The notes under the pieces: model-generated | Databases searched by the model: none | What the model was told of the DNA's origin: nothing | Seen by the model: only the letters and a program-made list of their open reading frames with translations | From: Dimorphilus gyrociliatus | Taxonomy: Eukaryota > Annelida > Polychaeta > Dinophilidae | DNA length: 64,000 nt | NCBI GenBank assembly: GCA_904063045.1 | Contig: CAJFCJ010000002.1 | Location: 4,497,645 to 4,561,644, forward strand | Reading direction: 5' to 3' | Part shown: piece after piece, positions 47,865-60,567 of the stretch | Position numbering within the stretch: position 1 is the first letter of the stretch | How the letters are laid out: every line of letters begins with the position of its first letter | Translations under genes and position numbers: made by a program

Positions 47865-49217
47865 CGTTGTGGCGTTCTTTGCAAGATATATCTATTATAA
47901 AGAAAAAAGTATTGACATTATAATGAGCTTTGCGAGAAAAGGTAGCAGGTAGCTCTTAGGAGAATGAAAAGTATAAATAATGTAATCTCATTATCTTTCT
48001 ACATTACGCATAAATTATGAGAGAATAACATTTCATATATTAACTCTAATAATAAAACTCTCATCCTTTTTTTCCCACTTGAATATTAGAAGTTGATTGT
48101 TTTCCGAATATATGATATAAAATATTATTCTGTTAACCACGACAATACCTTTGCAGATGAACTCTTTTTTAAATATAAAGAAAACGATTTCTTATTTTCA
48201 TCTTTTAAAAAAACTTTTTCATACTCTTTTCTCATTTCAAACTAAAATTGAATGCTAAGGAACTATACTAGAAAGGAGAATGAGTCTTTCCAGGGAAAGT
48301 CATCAGCTTTGAGACAGAGAGAGAGAGAGCTAATATACTTCTAAAGTTAAGTGTTGCATGCCTAGCGTTCTTGGCAAACTTAATTCCCTGTTTAGGTGAA
48401 AATTTTCTCCTAGTATTTTCATAAAAAAGTCGAATAATAAAAAACTTATATTCATATTTACCATCGATAAACGATACTCTAGAATACGTAACAGAAATTA
48501 AAATGTCTCTCTTCCTTGCGATGCTAAAACTATTCTCTTTTAGATAAAAATTTTCATTTATATCATTATTAATGTTTTGATCTTAATTATTTAACAGCTT
48601 GATAGAATAATATCAAAGGTCCTAATAGTCTTTGAGCGTATATCATCCTATACAATTTTTAAAGGATATAGCTCTAAGGCATTTTTTTTTCAAAAATCCT
48701 ATTTCCTTGTGAGGTCTTTTTACATTCAAACTTTCAGTTGATTTTTTTTCTATTATTAAATCTAAATTTGGAATTTTAAAGAATTAATATAAATTTCTAT
48801 CAGAGTCTAAAATAGTTTTAATTATATTAAATAACCTCAGTTATTGAGCTCGTTATTTCAGCAGTTCTAAAAGATACTAAAATCACTCTCTCTTAAAGAA
48901 AAATAATGAAGGATAGAACAGTTTTCTAATGCATTTTTATTCATCTTCTCTCAATTATAAGCAAGTGTATTTTTTAAATAAAAAACTTAACAGAAAAACC
49001 GGAAATTATACCTCTTTTATTCGGTAGTAACTTTTTCATCATAAGATCAGCTGTCTATTAATAGATATAATTTTACAATAGAAAAACAAAAATGGCCTAT
49101 TTATGTTATATTTAACTAACATTCTTTTTTACTCCTTTATTCTCTTTTTGTTTGTTTGTTCATTTTAGATAGTCAAATAGTGTATTTCAATTTAACATGT
49201 AGTGCAGACGGTTCTAC

Positions 49218-49252
<35 letters not shown>

Positions 49253-49800
49253 AGGGAGTATACATACTCTTGAAGATGGGGAAGCACCAACACTTTTCCA
49301 TAATTAACAAAAGAATCTGTAACTAATCATCAACAGATTACAAGTGTACTTAACAAGCTTTAATAGGTTTATACTGAAAAAGAGTAATACAAAAGATAAA
49401 CATATGCTGCGTATATTGCAGAATTGCTTGGAAATTGACAGTAGATATAAACAAGAAAGATTCATTTTTTTTGTTATTTTTTTTGGTTTTTTAAGATTGA
49501 GAATTCTTAAAATAATATCTGTTTATTTGACCTTACAACAATTATCATTATACTGAAAAAATATTATATATTATGAATTTATATATGTACGTATCGTATA
49601 AGTTAGGTACCATTACAAGAAAGATATTTAAATTTTTAAGCACAGATACATTCCATTCAAAACACACAAGTGACAATTTAACAAATTACACGCACTCAGG
49701 AATATATTTAAACTGCTTTGAACTCGACAATGGTAGTTTGAAACAGATAACTATTTTAAAACTTTCTCCTTTAATCCTATGTATTCATATCCTTCTCATC
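47865..49800. other. Intergenic region
   Basis: About 1.9 kb of AT-rich sequence. Holds the GPCR 2 promoter, a GA repeat near 48316-48330, a (TA)n microsatellite at about 49221-49248, and the ARF 3'UTR (the left end of that gene). ORFs at 49344-49556 and 49573-49824 are of random AT-rich type. Confidence 0.5.
49221..49248. repeat. (AT)n microsatellite
   Basis: Pure AT dinucleotide run of about 28 nt in intergenic DNA. Confidence 0.95.
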
Positions 49801-50954
<1,154 letters not shown>

Positions 50955-51330
50955 GTTTCTCTGATATTAATCGTCGATTTTATAAATAACAGTTAGTTGG
51001 TCGATGACACACGTTGTTAAAGGGAAAAGTATTCAAAACTGACAGCAATTAGAACTGAAAATCGAAATTTGCCACGTCGATTCAGCCAGCTTTTTCAAGC
51101 AGATATGGCGACAGGAAACGGAAGTCGGGAAATACTTAAAATAGTATAAATTATATCCAAAATTGTCCAATAATTTTTTTTAATAATCTCATAAATAATT
51201 ATATTTTTTTTTGTAATAAAAAAGATTAAAAAAATATTCTTTAAATGGTCATGTGACGTCATTGTCACATGATCATTCCGAGATATAAAGACTGAAGGAA
51301 AATATCTAATAAATTAAAAAATCAAGCGAA
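50955..51330. promoter_or_regulatory. Shared ARF4/ARL8 promoter with inverted E-box repeat around a CRE
   Basis: The two divergent start codons are 376 bp apart. At 51249-51272 the sequence has inverted arms TCATGTGAC and GTCACATGA (9 of 9 complementary) separated by 6 nt, and the left arm overlaps the full CRE palindrome TGACGTCA at 51254-51261. The arms are one base from the CLEAR-like GTCACGTGA. The block lies about 60 bp upstream of the ARL8 start codon. Binding is inferred. Confidence 0.55.
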
Positions 51331-52540
51331 ATGATCGCATTTTTTCAAAAAATTCTTGATTGGTTCCGGAGTTTGTTCTGGAAGGAGGAGATGGAGCTTA
51401 CACTTGTTGGTTTACAATATTCTGGAAAGACAACGTTTGTTAACGTCATAGCGGTTAGTTTTTCGCAGTATTTTTGTAAACAAACTTCATATTTCTGCTA
51501 TTTAGATCGCATGTTTCATAAGAATTAATTAAATATAAAAGATTATCAAACAATTTAAAACAAAGCTATTGTTAAAATTGATATTATTATTGAAAATCGT
51601 AAAGTGCCTTTTTTTCGTAATTTTCAGTCTGGTCAATTCAGTGAGGACATGATACCAACTGTAGGATTCAATATGAGAAAAATTACCAAAGGAAACGTTA
51701 CAATAAAGGTTAATTGATAATAGAACTTTTCGAATTTACTGTTAACTTTTGTTTTTTGTAACAGTTATGGGACATTGGTGGACAGCCAAGATTTAGGAGC
51801 ATGTGGGAAAGATATTGCAGAGGAGTAAACGCCATTGTGTATGTACTTGTTATCGAGATTAGATAATCTATTATATGCCATACATTTTGAGTTATGATCA
51901 CGTGAGATTATTTTTCTCATGATTACCTTATGCCTTAGTTTGTCATGTGATCGGTAGTTCGTTGAAAGCAGTTCTATGGGAACTTAATCCGCTACAAATA
52001 GCTCTTTCTTCTTAGTAGTCTTGAAACTGAACTGTACACTACACCTGTTTAATTTTTTTCGTTAATTTTTTTCCTAGCTATATGGTTGATTCAGCTGATC
52101 ACGAGAAAATGGACGCTTCCAGAAACGAATTGCATAGTTTACTAGACAAGCCGCAACTGGAAAATATTCCTGTTTTGGTTTTGGGTAATAAAAGAGATTT
52201 GCCTGGAGCTCTGGACGAAAAGCAGTTGATTGATCGATTGTAAGTAATTTTGGACATAGATTCACTTTTAAAAAATAAAATAATTTCATTTGTTTTGTTT
52301 TTATTTCAGGAATTTGTCAGCCATTCAAAATCGTGAAATCTGCTGTTATTCAATATCCTGTAAAGAGAAAGAAAATATCGGTTAGCAAATGTGTAATTTT
52401 AATGATGATTTTGTAATATACAATATATTTCAAAATCATCATTAAAATTATACTTTTTATATATCAATTAATTATTTTTTATTCTAGACATTACTCTGCA
52501 ATGGCTCATTCAACATTCAAAGTCTGGTGGCCATCATTGA
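51331..52540 (+). CDS. ARL8: ARL8, lysosomal small GTPase
   Basis: Six exons: 51331-51453, 51628-51708, 51765-51838, 52078-52239, 52310-52380 and 52488-52540, giving 187 residues (human ARL8A/B 186). The N-terminus includes [19 protein letters not shown], the amphipathic acetylated helix type of ARL8. GTPase motifs: [40 protein letters not shown] and SCK. It sits on lysosomes and links them to kinesin through SKIP/PLEKHM2 and to HOPS for fusion. The only departure is the C-terminus, KSGGHH instead of KSRRS. A long 3'UTR may extend to the AATAAA at 53349-53354. Intron 3 (239 nt) contains ATCACGTGA and TCATGTGATC motifs. Confidence 0.97.
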
Positions 52541-54146
52541 AATATTGAACTTTTGGGACACTAGTCATGTAAGTTCGTATAATGTATTGTGCGAGGTTAA
52601 TATTTTACATTTTGTATGTTTGCCAGCATGAGTATAATGCTTTTATTACCTAATATAAGCTACAGTATCGTGGAAAGTCTTTGTTACACTAAAATTTATA
52701 TATTTTTGGTTTTTGCACACTTGAGGAAAAGAAAGGAAATTATGATTTATATCAAGCAATAGTCCTCTAACCATTCTTGGGAGAATAGAATTCTCTTTTT
52801 ATTTCCAAAATGAGACTTTTTAGAAAAAGGAGGCCTATTTCTAGTAAAGTGTAAGTAGTTGTTACAATCATAAAATGTCAACCAAAACTGGTTTAAGAAT
52901 ATGTTTTCATCTTATTTTAGCTAATAATTAATAGTATATGAAAAATTTTATAAATATAACAGAATGCTGATATAAATAAATGGACTATACACATTAAAAC
53001 AATCATAATTCTTGACTAACCTTGAGAGAAAAGTTTTTTTTCTCCCTAGAATGGTTAGCGACTACTACTTGAGACAAATCGTACTTTTCCTTTCTTTTCT
53101 TTAATAGTGCAAAAAAAATATAAATATTTTTAATGTAACAAAGACTTCCCGACGATATTGTATTATTTACTCCAAATAATCATACACGTTATCATTTAGA
53201 AAATATAATTCACATGCTCAACATGTATTTATTTATAATGTTAATAGATAAGAAAGTGTTCATAATTCTTTTTTTTCTCTTTTTTTGTAAAACTGTAGTT
53301 TTTATTTATGTATTGTATTTCATTGTATATTTCCGGCGTCTTTTTTGTAATAAAAGCTTTTCAGATTAAATTCATCCTAATAGGAAATTATACTTGAATT
53401 TGACATTCGGAACAGGCTACTTTCTTTCATTGGTAATTCTGACTGCAGCTTGGAGTAATAATCACTTAAGATATATCGTGATATTAAAAACTTTAAACCA
53501 CGTTCGATAAAGATTCTCCGCCCTCTATTTTAAATAAATAGCTCTTCTATTAATTTCACAAGTACTGAGTAGACGTTCTCTGATCAATTTGTCCAAATTA
53601 TTTCTTTCTCTTTGTATGTATTACATTATCTAATTAAATATAATCGAATTTGAATGATGTAATTAGTTCTGTAACATATTTTCTGAGGATAATCCCCAAG
53701 AAAACTGAAGGAACAGTGACGAGAAAATATTCTCAAACGCCACTCAATGGAATACTATTATCCTTAGGCAAATCTTACTTCGCACTAAAGTTTATGAATA
53801 GTTTCAGGCTGGTATTGATCAAAATATATCAGATAGGCACCAAGGGATAAAAAAAATATTTCACAATCAATATCCTCGTAGGTATGAATATATATATATA
53901 TAGTATTTACTTACACGCACCTACGCCTGAATTTAATTGACGACCTTCACCTTGGAATTTTTCGCTATGTGATTGACATCTGATTTTTCTTTCGATTTTT
54001 GTTTTGATTGTAGTGAAATATGACGTTTGATTGATATAGATAAATAGATTATTTTTTTGATTATATTATAAATAGCTTAGAAAAATGGTTTTTCAATTAT
54101 GTACTCTATTGAATTCGATACAATCTAAAAAGAAAAAGAGCGATAA
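52541..54146. other. ARL8 3' flank and ENGase promoter
   Basis: About 1.6 kb. The left half may be ARL8 3'UTR (AATAAA at 53349-53354). The rest is AT-rich with a short (TA)n at about 53890-53900. No exon recognised; the 66-codon ORF at 53650 is not supported. Confidence 0.45.
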
Positions 54147-56006
54147 ATGATGAGTGAAGAAAAAAACTATTTCTCACCAACGGAAATTATGCCAATCAAG
54201 TCACCTAAGGCATTATTTGAATGGAATGAGGAAGATTCTCAGCACAATTGTGCGCTAAAAAAACTAAAAACTTCCAAACAGGAGTTGATTTCAATAGTTT
54301 GTCATGATTACAAAGGCGGCTACTTGGAGGATAAATATTCTCACGGGACAAATGAATTTAACGAATGGCCACCCTACTCGTTAAATAGCTGGTGTCTCAT
54401 TGACATATTTATTTATTTTAGCCATAATTTGGTAACTATACCACCTCCAGGATGGATAAATGCCGCCCACAAAAATCAAACACTGATTCTAGGAACTTTT
54501 ATTGTTGAATGGGAAGATGGGAGAAAAATGCTAGATGAAATATTAAAAGATGACATAAATATAGAAAAAAGTGTCGATATGCTTGTTAAGCTATGCAATT
54601 ATTATGGATTTGATGGATGGCTAATTAATATCGAGTCTAAAGTTCAAGTAAGTTATCTATTTATAAAATTATCGAAAGTGCTGTTGATACCTTTTTATTA
54701 ACAAAGTTCATTGACTTTTCAATTTCTTCACAGGAAGATACTGTAGTTAAGCTACAAACTTTCCTAAAAATGCTAACTCAGAAGATGCATATTTCAAAGA
54801 CATTTTCAAAGATTATTTGGTACGATAGTATTATATCAAATGGCAATTTAGAATGGCAGAATGAACTAAATGATCTCAACAATTGTTTCTTAAAATACTC
54901 TGATGCGATATTCTTAAATTACACATGGACGGAAGCGAATCTCAATAATTCAATGAAGGACAACAAGAAAGTCTTTGTAGGTATAGACGTATTTGGTAGA
55001 GGATGCAATAGTTGTCATGGTGAAGGAGGATTCAATACAATTCAGGCAGTAAAACAAGCGAGAAGTAGAAATTTAGGATGTGCCATATTTGCTCCTGGTT
55101 GGACTTTGGAAACTCTGGGAGGCGAGAAGTTTGATTATAATAATGACCGGTTCTGGTCTTTATTAGAAAATGATTTAAATAAAAATATAGAAGTTGAAAT
55201 TCCTTTCTATACAAATTTTTGCAAAGGTTATGGTAAAAAATGGTATGTAAACGGTAAGCTAGAACAGGAAAAGAAATTTTTTAATTTATCTCTACAATCG
55301 CCCCAACCATATGAATATACCAATTTAACGGATGGGACAATTTTCTGCGGCAGTAATTCATTCAGAGTTACCAACTGCCACGATCTGTTTGATATTAATA
55401 CAGAATTAACATCTGCACAAGTATTCGTTTTGGAGTTTGCTTTTGTCGAGCAAATAGAATTAAAATTGTACGAAAAAGACAATAGAACAAGAGAAATCGA
55501 AACTTTTAAGAAATCTTCTTCCGAAGAGGAGTGTCAATATGACAGACGTTGGAAAATAAAGTAATTTAATCTTTATTATTATTATAGTAATTTTTTAAAA
55601 CGAAATGTGTTTTCTGTGTTTTTTTAGGAGAATTGAATTTCAAACAAAATCTAATCATCAAAAATTAATATTGGTATGCAGTGGCAGTGGTTTCCTTGGA
55701 TATATTCATTTCTATGAAAAATCTAAACATATCAAAAATACAATAGAAGTTATAGAAAGATGTAAAAATTGGACATCATTTGGAGGGCATTATATTTTCA
55801 ATGGAAATTTTAATTGTACAACTCTAAATGATCTTAGTCATTTTAATATTTATATCAGAAATGATAAAGAATCCGAATGGAAATATAATACTTCATTTTA
55901 TGGAAGTTCATTTGAAATAACCCAATTAAAATTGGACAAAAAGCAATTTTATCTTAAAATTTCTAGTATACCTGGAAATTATTCTACTGAAATTTACATT
56001 GAATGA
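54147..56006 (+). CDS. ENGASE: Cytosolic endo-beta-N-acetylglucosaminidase (GH85, ENGase)
   Basis: Three exons: 54147-54647, 54734-55560 and 55628-56006, giving 568 residues (human 743). There is no signal peptide, as expected for the cytosolic enzyme. The GH85 barrel is recognisable: CHDYKGGYLEDK, IYFSHNLVTIPPPGW, LGTFIVEWEDG, the catalytic stretch FDGWLINIES with the paired Asn and Glu of the substrate-assisted mechanism, IIWYDSIISNGNLEWQ, FLNYTWTE, VFVGIDVFGRG and FAPGWTLE. It cleaves the chitobiose core of free or misfolded-protein-derived N-glycans. The C-terminal beta domain is shorter and more divergent than in vertebrates, accounting for the length difference. AATAAA follows 22 nt after the stop, at 56028-56033. 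Confidence 0.95.
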
Positions 56007-58166
56007 TATGAACTATTGCTTTACTTCAATAAACTAGTAAAATGAAAAATTGTCTTCACACTTACAGTGGTGAATACAACAAATGATTGAAAGACAAGAG
56101 AGAGGGCTTTCATTAAATTTTATATTAAATATCGTAAACTTTTCTTGGTTGTAGATAAAGGTTCTTTTGATCAGCTGTTCCTTTATTTGAACATGTAATA
56201 TGACAGGTTCAACCGCCTGTTAACAAATTATTTGGTGAAATTATTTATGCCGGGTTCGATGCCACTTAGCCAGATATAACTGCAGTTCTATGTATAGATA
56301 TATTTATCACCTAACACAGCTTATCGAAAAGCGTACTACCCGCTTATTTACTGCAGGATCTACCATATCTTTATACTTGCAGGTGGGAATACTTCGTCTT
56401 TGCCTTTATTAGCTGTTACAATAGTTTAGTATACTTGTATGCGTATAGCTTATCCAGCAGAACTTCATATGTATTATGATTCATGTTTATAATTATAATT
56501 TATTAATTTTCCTCAGTAACAATAGCATTTATTATTCTTTTTCTGCCTGCAAGTTTGACAGCATTTTATGAAATTTAGTTGAAAAATTCTGTGGAGTCCA
56601 ACTGTGGATTTATTAATTAAGTTAAATAATATGATCAATGTTTTGCCATATCTTGTTAGATATAACAAAAAACGTTATGTAGAGCACAATTTATTGATAA
56701 AGTTAATGAAACATAGAATAGAAACATACAACATTACAAGGCCTTCTCTTCAAAATTTGATTGTTTTTGTAAGTGTCATAAATAATTTAAAAAGAGTAAA
56801 TATGATACTTTGCTGTACGTCCTTTCATACGTAGTTTATATTGATTTACTTTTTTGTGAAAATACAGTGTATATACAATATATACTATATAAATCACAAG
56901 TACATGTAAAACGTCAAACACTCTTCATTTTTAATATTCTCAAAAATCTATATTTCCTCGAATACGAAGAGAAGGTAGTTAATTTTAATCTCTATCTCTT
57001 CAATGTACTTATTATATTCCTTCTACTAATTTCAATCTTCAACAAGAAGTATATACTGTATATATATATATATATATATATATATCTAAATTAGTTATAT
57101 CATATGAATAGATATTGCAACAGAAGAAAAGTACTACTATTGATGTAATTAGGCGCTTTATTGCTAAGTTTCCGTTTTGACTTTCAGACTATTATATTAA
57201 TTAAAAAAATAACAGGGTATTTTTTTGTTTTAGCTCTTTGACAAAGTTTCAGCTATATTTACGTGTTTTTTTTTCGTTTCATTTACTTTATGCCAACAAT
57301 CACATAATGAGAGGAAAAGTTATTATGGAATATTATACAACTTATTTTAAATATACAAAATGACATTATAAAGAAGAAAAAACATACGTTATACCCATTG
57401 TTTTCGTACATTGAATGGAACTTTGATAATAAAATTATTATTTGTTGTTATTCTCCACTATTATTCCAGTATAATATTAAACTATATACAAACTTGTATG
57501 TGTCTTAACTGTTTTACTATTGTAATATATATCGTCTTTAATTTAATTTTTTACAGCCAATCACCATATCTTAAAAGTGTATTTAAAAATGCAGATCGTT
57601 ATTTTCTGTATTTGTAATTTGATTATAGGAGATGATAACTGTTTCTTTTGGTCTAATGTAACTTTGTTTTCATTTAAGCGATCAACCAGTAGCGCTGGAG
57701 AACATGATATGGCTTAAGAAGAAAGGAAATTCTTTGTAGAAATTAACCAAGATTTTATTCTAAATTAATTAAAGTAGTGTATAAATTTCCAGTAGAATAT
57801 CGTGTATATAATTTATTATAAAATGATAAACGTTTTAACGTTCCAGCGATTTGTTTACCTAGGTATTTTTTACCAAGGTTAAACACTCATTTTCGCATTT
57901 TCCGCCCAAATATTTCCCACTAGATGGTGCTGATTGTCATGACGAAATTTCCTCTTCCGTCATTTAACCACCTATTGGTATAAAATTTGAACTTCTTTGT
58001 TTGATTTTACAGTTTTATTGGCGTTTCAAACATCTATTCCAAGGTAATAAGTTATAAATTTAAATATTAGATCTATTTATTCATTTAAATTTACTCTATA
58101 CAGCTGGACTTTACAGCACGCGACGAGAGATTTTTAATTTAACCGTTAAGATTGTTTGTGTTTACA
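56007..58166. other. Intergenic region with TA microsatellite
   Basis: About 2.1 kb of AT-rich sequence; (TA)n at about 57059-57085. Several 68-94 codon ORFs are present (56604-57617) but they are rich in Ile, Tyr, Asn and Leu as expected of random AT-rich frames. The right end is the promoter and 5'UTR of the next gene. Confidence 0.5.
57059..57085. repeat. (TA)n microsatellite
   Basis: TA dinucleotide run of about 27 nt in intergenic DNA. Confidence 0.95.
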
Positions 58167-60139
58167 ATGAATCCCAATTACTCGTTTATCAGGTAATTAA
58201 TTTTTGAATCTCTTCATTTTATAAACTTCTATAAGTAAACTATTGCATTGAGTGAATGATCGCTTAGTTTGTTTATGATTTGTTTAATTTATATTCCATA
58301 TCTTGAATAATGTGCCAGTCGTCACAAAGTAGATTGAGGCGTATTTGTTATTTTTATTTTGACTTTTCTACTAACAAATTGATAAAGAGAGAAGATTCTT
58401 GATATTAATCCCCATAGACTAATTATCTAATGAAAAGATATTTAAAACCTTATTAAATTCTCATCATCCCACAGTAACGCCTCTATGGAATCGTCGATAC
58501 TCGATGAAACCGATATTTTTTTCGGGCCGGTTACCGAGAAAGAAAAAAACTTTCGAAGAAAATTCGAAGATAAAGAGCAAAAATTGCAAGACAGAAGAAA
58601 AGAGAGAGACCCTAAGGATGACGTCTATTTTGAAAGACGACGAGTACCCTTGAAAGATTCACAAAAGCCTAATATGAATGAGAGTTTAGAATTCAGCCTC
58701 ATTGAAGCATTCGGTGACAAGTCAATTTCTGATGTTGAACGAACATACGAATCTCGTAGATATTCACCCTCGAACGCTCTTAACGATGCACTTGATAGTT
58801 CTGCTCTAGAGAATCTTCTCAATAATTCTCAACACGACAATAATCACAAATTCACAAGTATGGATGATAGCTTTATAGATAGTCGGCGTCCAGTATCACC
58901 ATTTCTTTTTCGAAACAGTGGTAGAGGACGATTTAGGTAAGAACTTATTACAATTGTAACAAAATCTATAATATTACGGTAATATAAGATTTGTTAGCGG
59001 TTACGTGATATTCGCTAATGTTAAACTAGGCTTACTATAATGGTAATGTGCATTCACCTCACTTTAACTATGGAGTTCAACGAGAAACAATTTTGTTTTT
59101 ATAGGTCACGTGCCATGGTTCAGTTAGATTTTGAAGAAGACAAGGAAAACGATAAACCGAGTCCTGTAAAATTGAAGGTGGCATCTTGTCAAGATTTGAA
59201 TCGTCTAGGAAATATCGTTAAACCAATTCCTATTAAAGCTTCAACGCAATCCGTTGAAAATCTAAGGAAATTCGAGGAGTTATCTTCCGCATTCAAACCG
59301 ATATCTAGATCCGAAACAAACTTGACTCCTAAGAAAGAAAGTAAGTTTGTTGACCTAAGAAATGAAATTGTAAAGCAAAGAAGTTGGAACACGAACGGTT
59401 CGTTATTTGTATTATAAAGTTAACTAATCGTTCTTACTAGCCAAGTTAATCAACAGATGTTTACAAAGAGAATCGTTTGTTCTTCGACATGAACTTTATT
59501 GAGGATCAGTATACGTACAGGGTAATTTATTTTATTGGAATACTGTGATATCTACTTTATTATGAATTCGTTTCATTTACTGTAACAGCAAGAAATGAAA
59601 GAGAGAGCCGAGAAAGACATGAGCCATTTGGATTTATCTATCGGACCAACTAATGTACGTTTTAACTTTAAACTGAAAATTTACTTTCTAATCCGTTCTA
59701 GTATAAATTTAAATTACACTAAACATTTCCTTAGGGCATTCCGTCTCCTATATTGAAAAATAGACCTTATCAAAGGATTCAAGTGGTAACACGTGTGACG
59801 CAATTAAATGCAGCTCAGAGCACAAAGTATGGCCTCAGTCCAGCAATGAAAGCTGATGAAAGGGTAACAGTTAGAGCTGCCAGAAGAAAAATGGTACCCC
59901 ATATGAATCAGATGAATACTCCTACGAAAGCGTCCATCAGAAAATTTGCTCCAATGTCCGAGCCAAAGAAGAAAGCCGATGGCGTTGGTCACCGATTCGC
60001 AACTCCACAAACAAAGAGAACTTGCGTAATGGGATCCGGAGCAAACCGGTCTTCCAAGTGTCGTATACCAATCAGAAAAACAGATTCTTCAACTAAAGAC
60101 AAAGAATCGAAGAAGATAAGACAACCTATTTGGAGATAA
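58167..60139 (+). CDS. Disordered basic protein with N-terminal FFGP-x4-KE motif, unknown
   Basis: Six exons: 58167-58192, 58475-58936, 59105-59340, 59457-59521, 59589-59654 and 59735-60139, giving 419 residues with continuous frame. The protein is hydrophilic and mostly disordered. Near the N-terminus DETDIFFGPVTEKE stands out; it recalls the EVFFGP...KE start of the vertebrate mitotic protein GTSE1, but the rest does not align, so orthology is not claimed. The middle has repeated Ser-x-x-NL motifs (QDLNRLG, SVENLRKF, SETNLTP). A short exon encodes a conserved-looking patch, YKENRLFFDMNFIEDQY. The C-terminal third is very basic (Lys/Arg with Pro, Thr, Ser), suggesting microtubule or nucleic-acid binding. 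AATAAA at 60275-60280. Confidence 0.65.
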
Positions 60140-60567
60140 ATTGTAACAAATTTATCTCTCATAGAAACCATTTTCACTGGTATATTTAAAACGAAGTAAC
60201 TTACGTAGAAAGAAATTAAAGAGAAAATTTAATTTTAGTCAGTCTGGTGAGACATTTGCTATGGCCGATTAGTCAATAAAAGTTTTTTATATGTTTTTTT
60301 TTTATACTATTCGTCTATTAAACATGCTTTTTTCATTATATAAATTTTTTTAATTTTTCATCGATTTTCTTATAAAAACAAAGTAATTTATTTACATTAA
60401 TATAAGTTTTTTCTTTCTTTTTTTTTTTAAAAAAACAAACAAAACAGAATAGTAATATGTATTTTACTTTATATTTTTTAAAAAATAGTCATGATACAAT
60501 TTAAATATTTCCTGTAAATAAATAGTAGATAGCACAATCTATCTTAATATCTCCCTTTTCTAGGATA
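60140..60567. other. Intergenic region
   Basis: 3'UTR of the disordered protein gene and 5'UTR of the next gene, with poly-T/poly-A tracts at 60295-60440. CCCTTTTCTAG just before the next ATG suggests a spliced 5'UTR. Confidence 0.5.

Noticed and set aside
56604-57617. Series of 68-94 codon ORFs on the plus strand
   Set aside because: AT-rich frames without splice logic or homology; one runs through a TA microsatellite.
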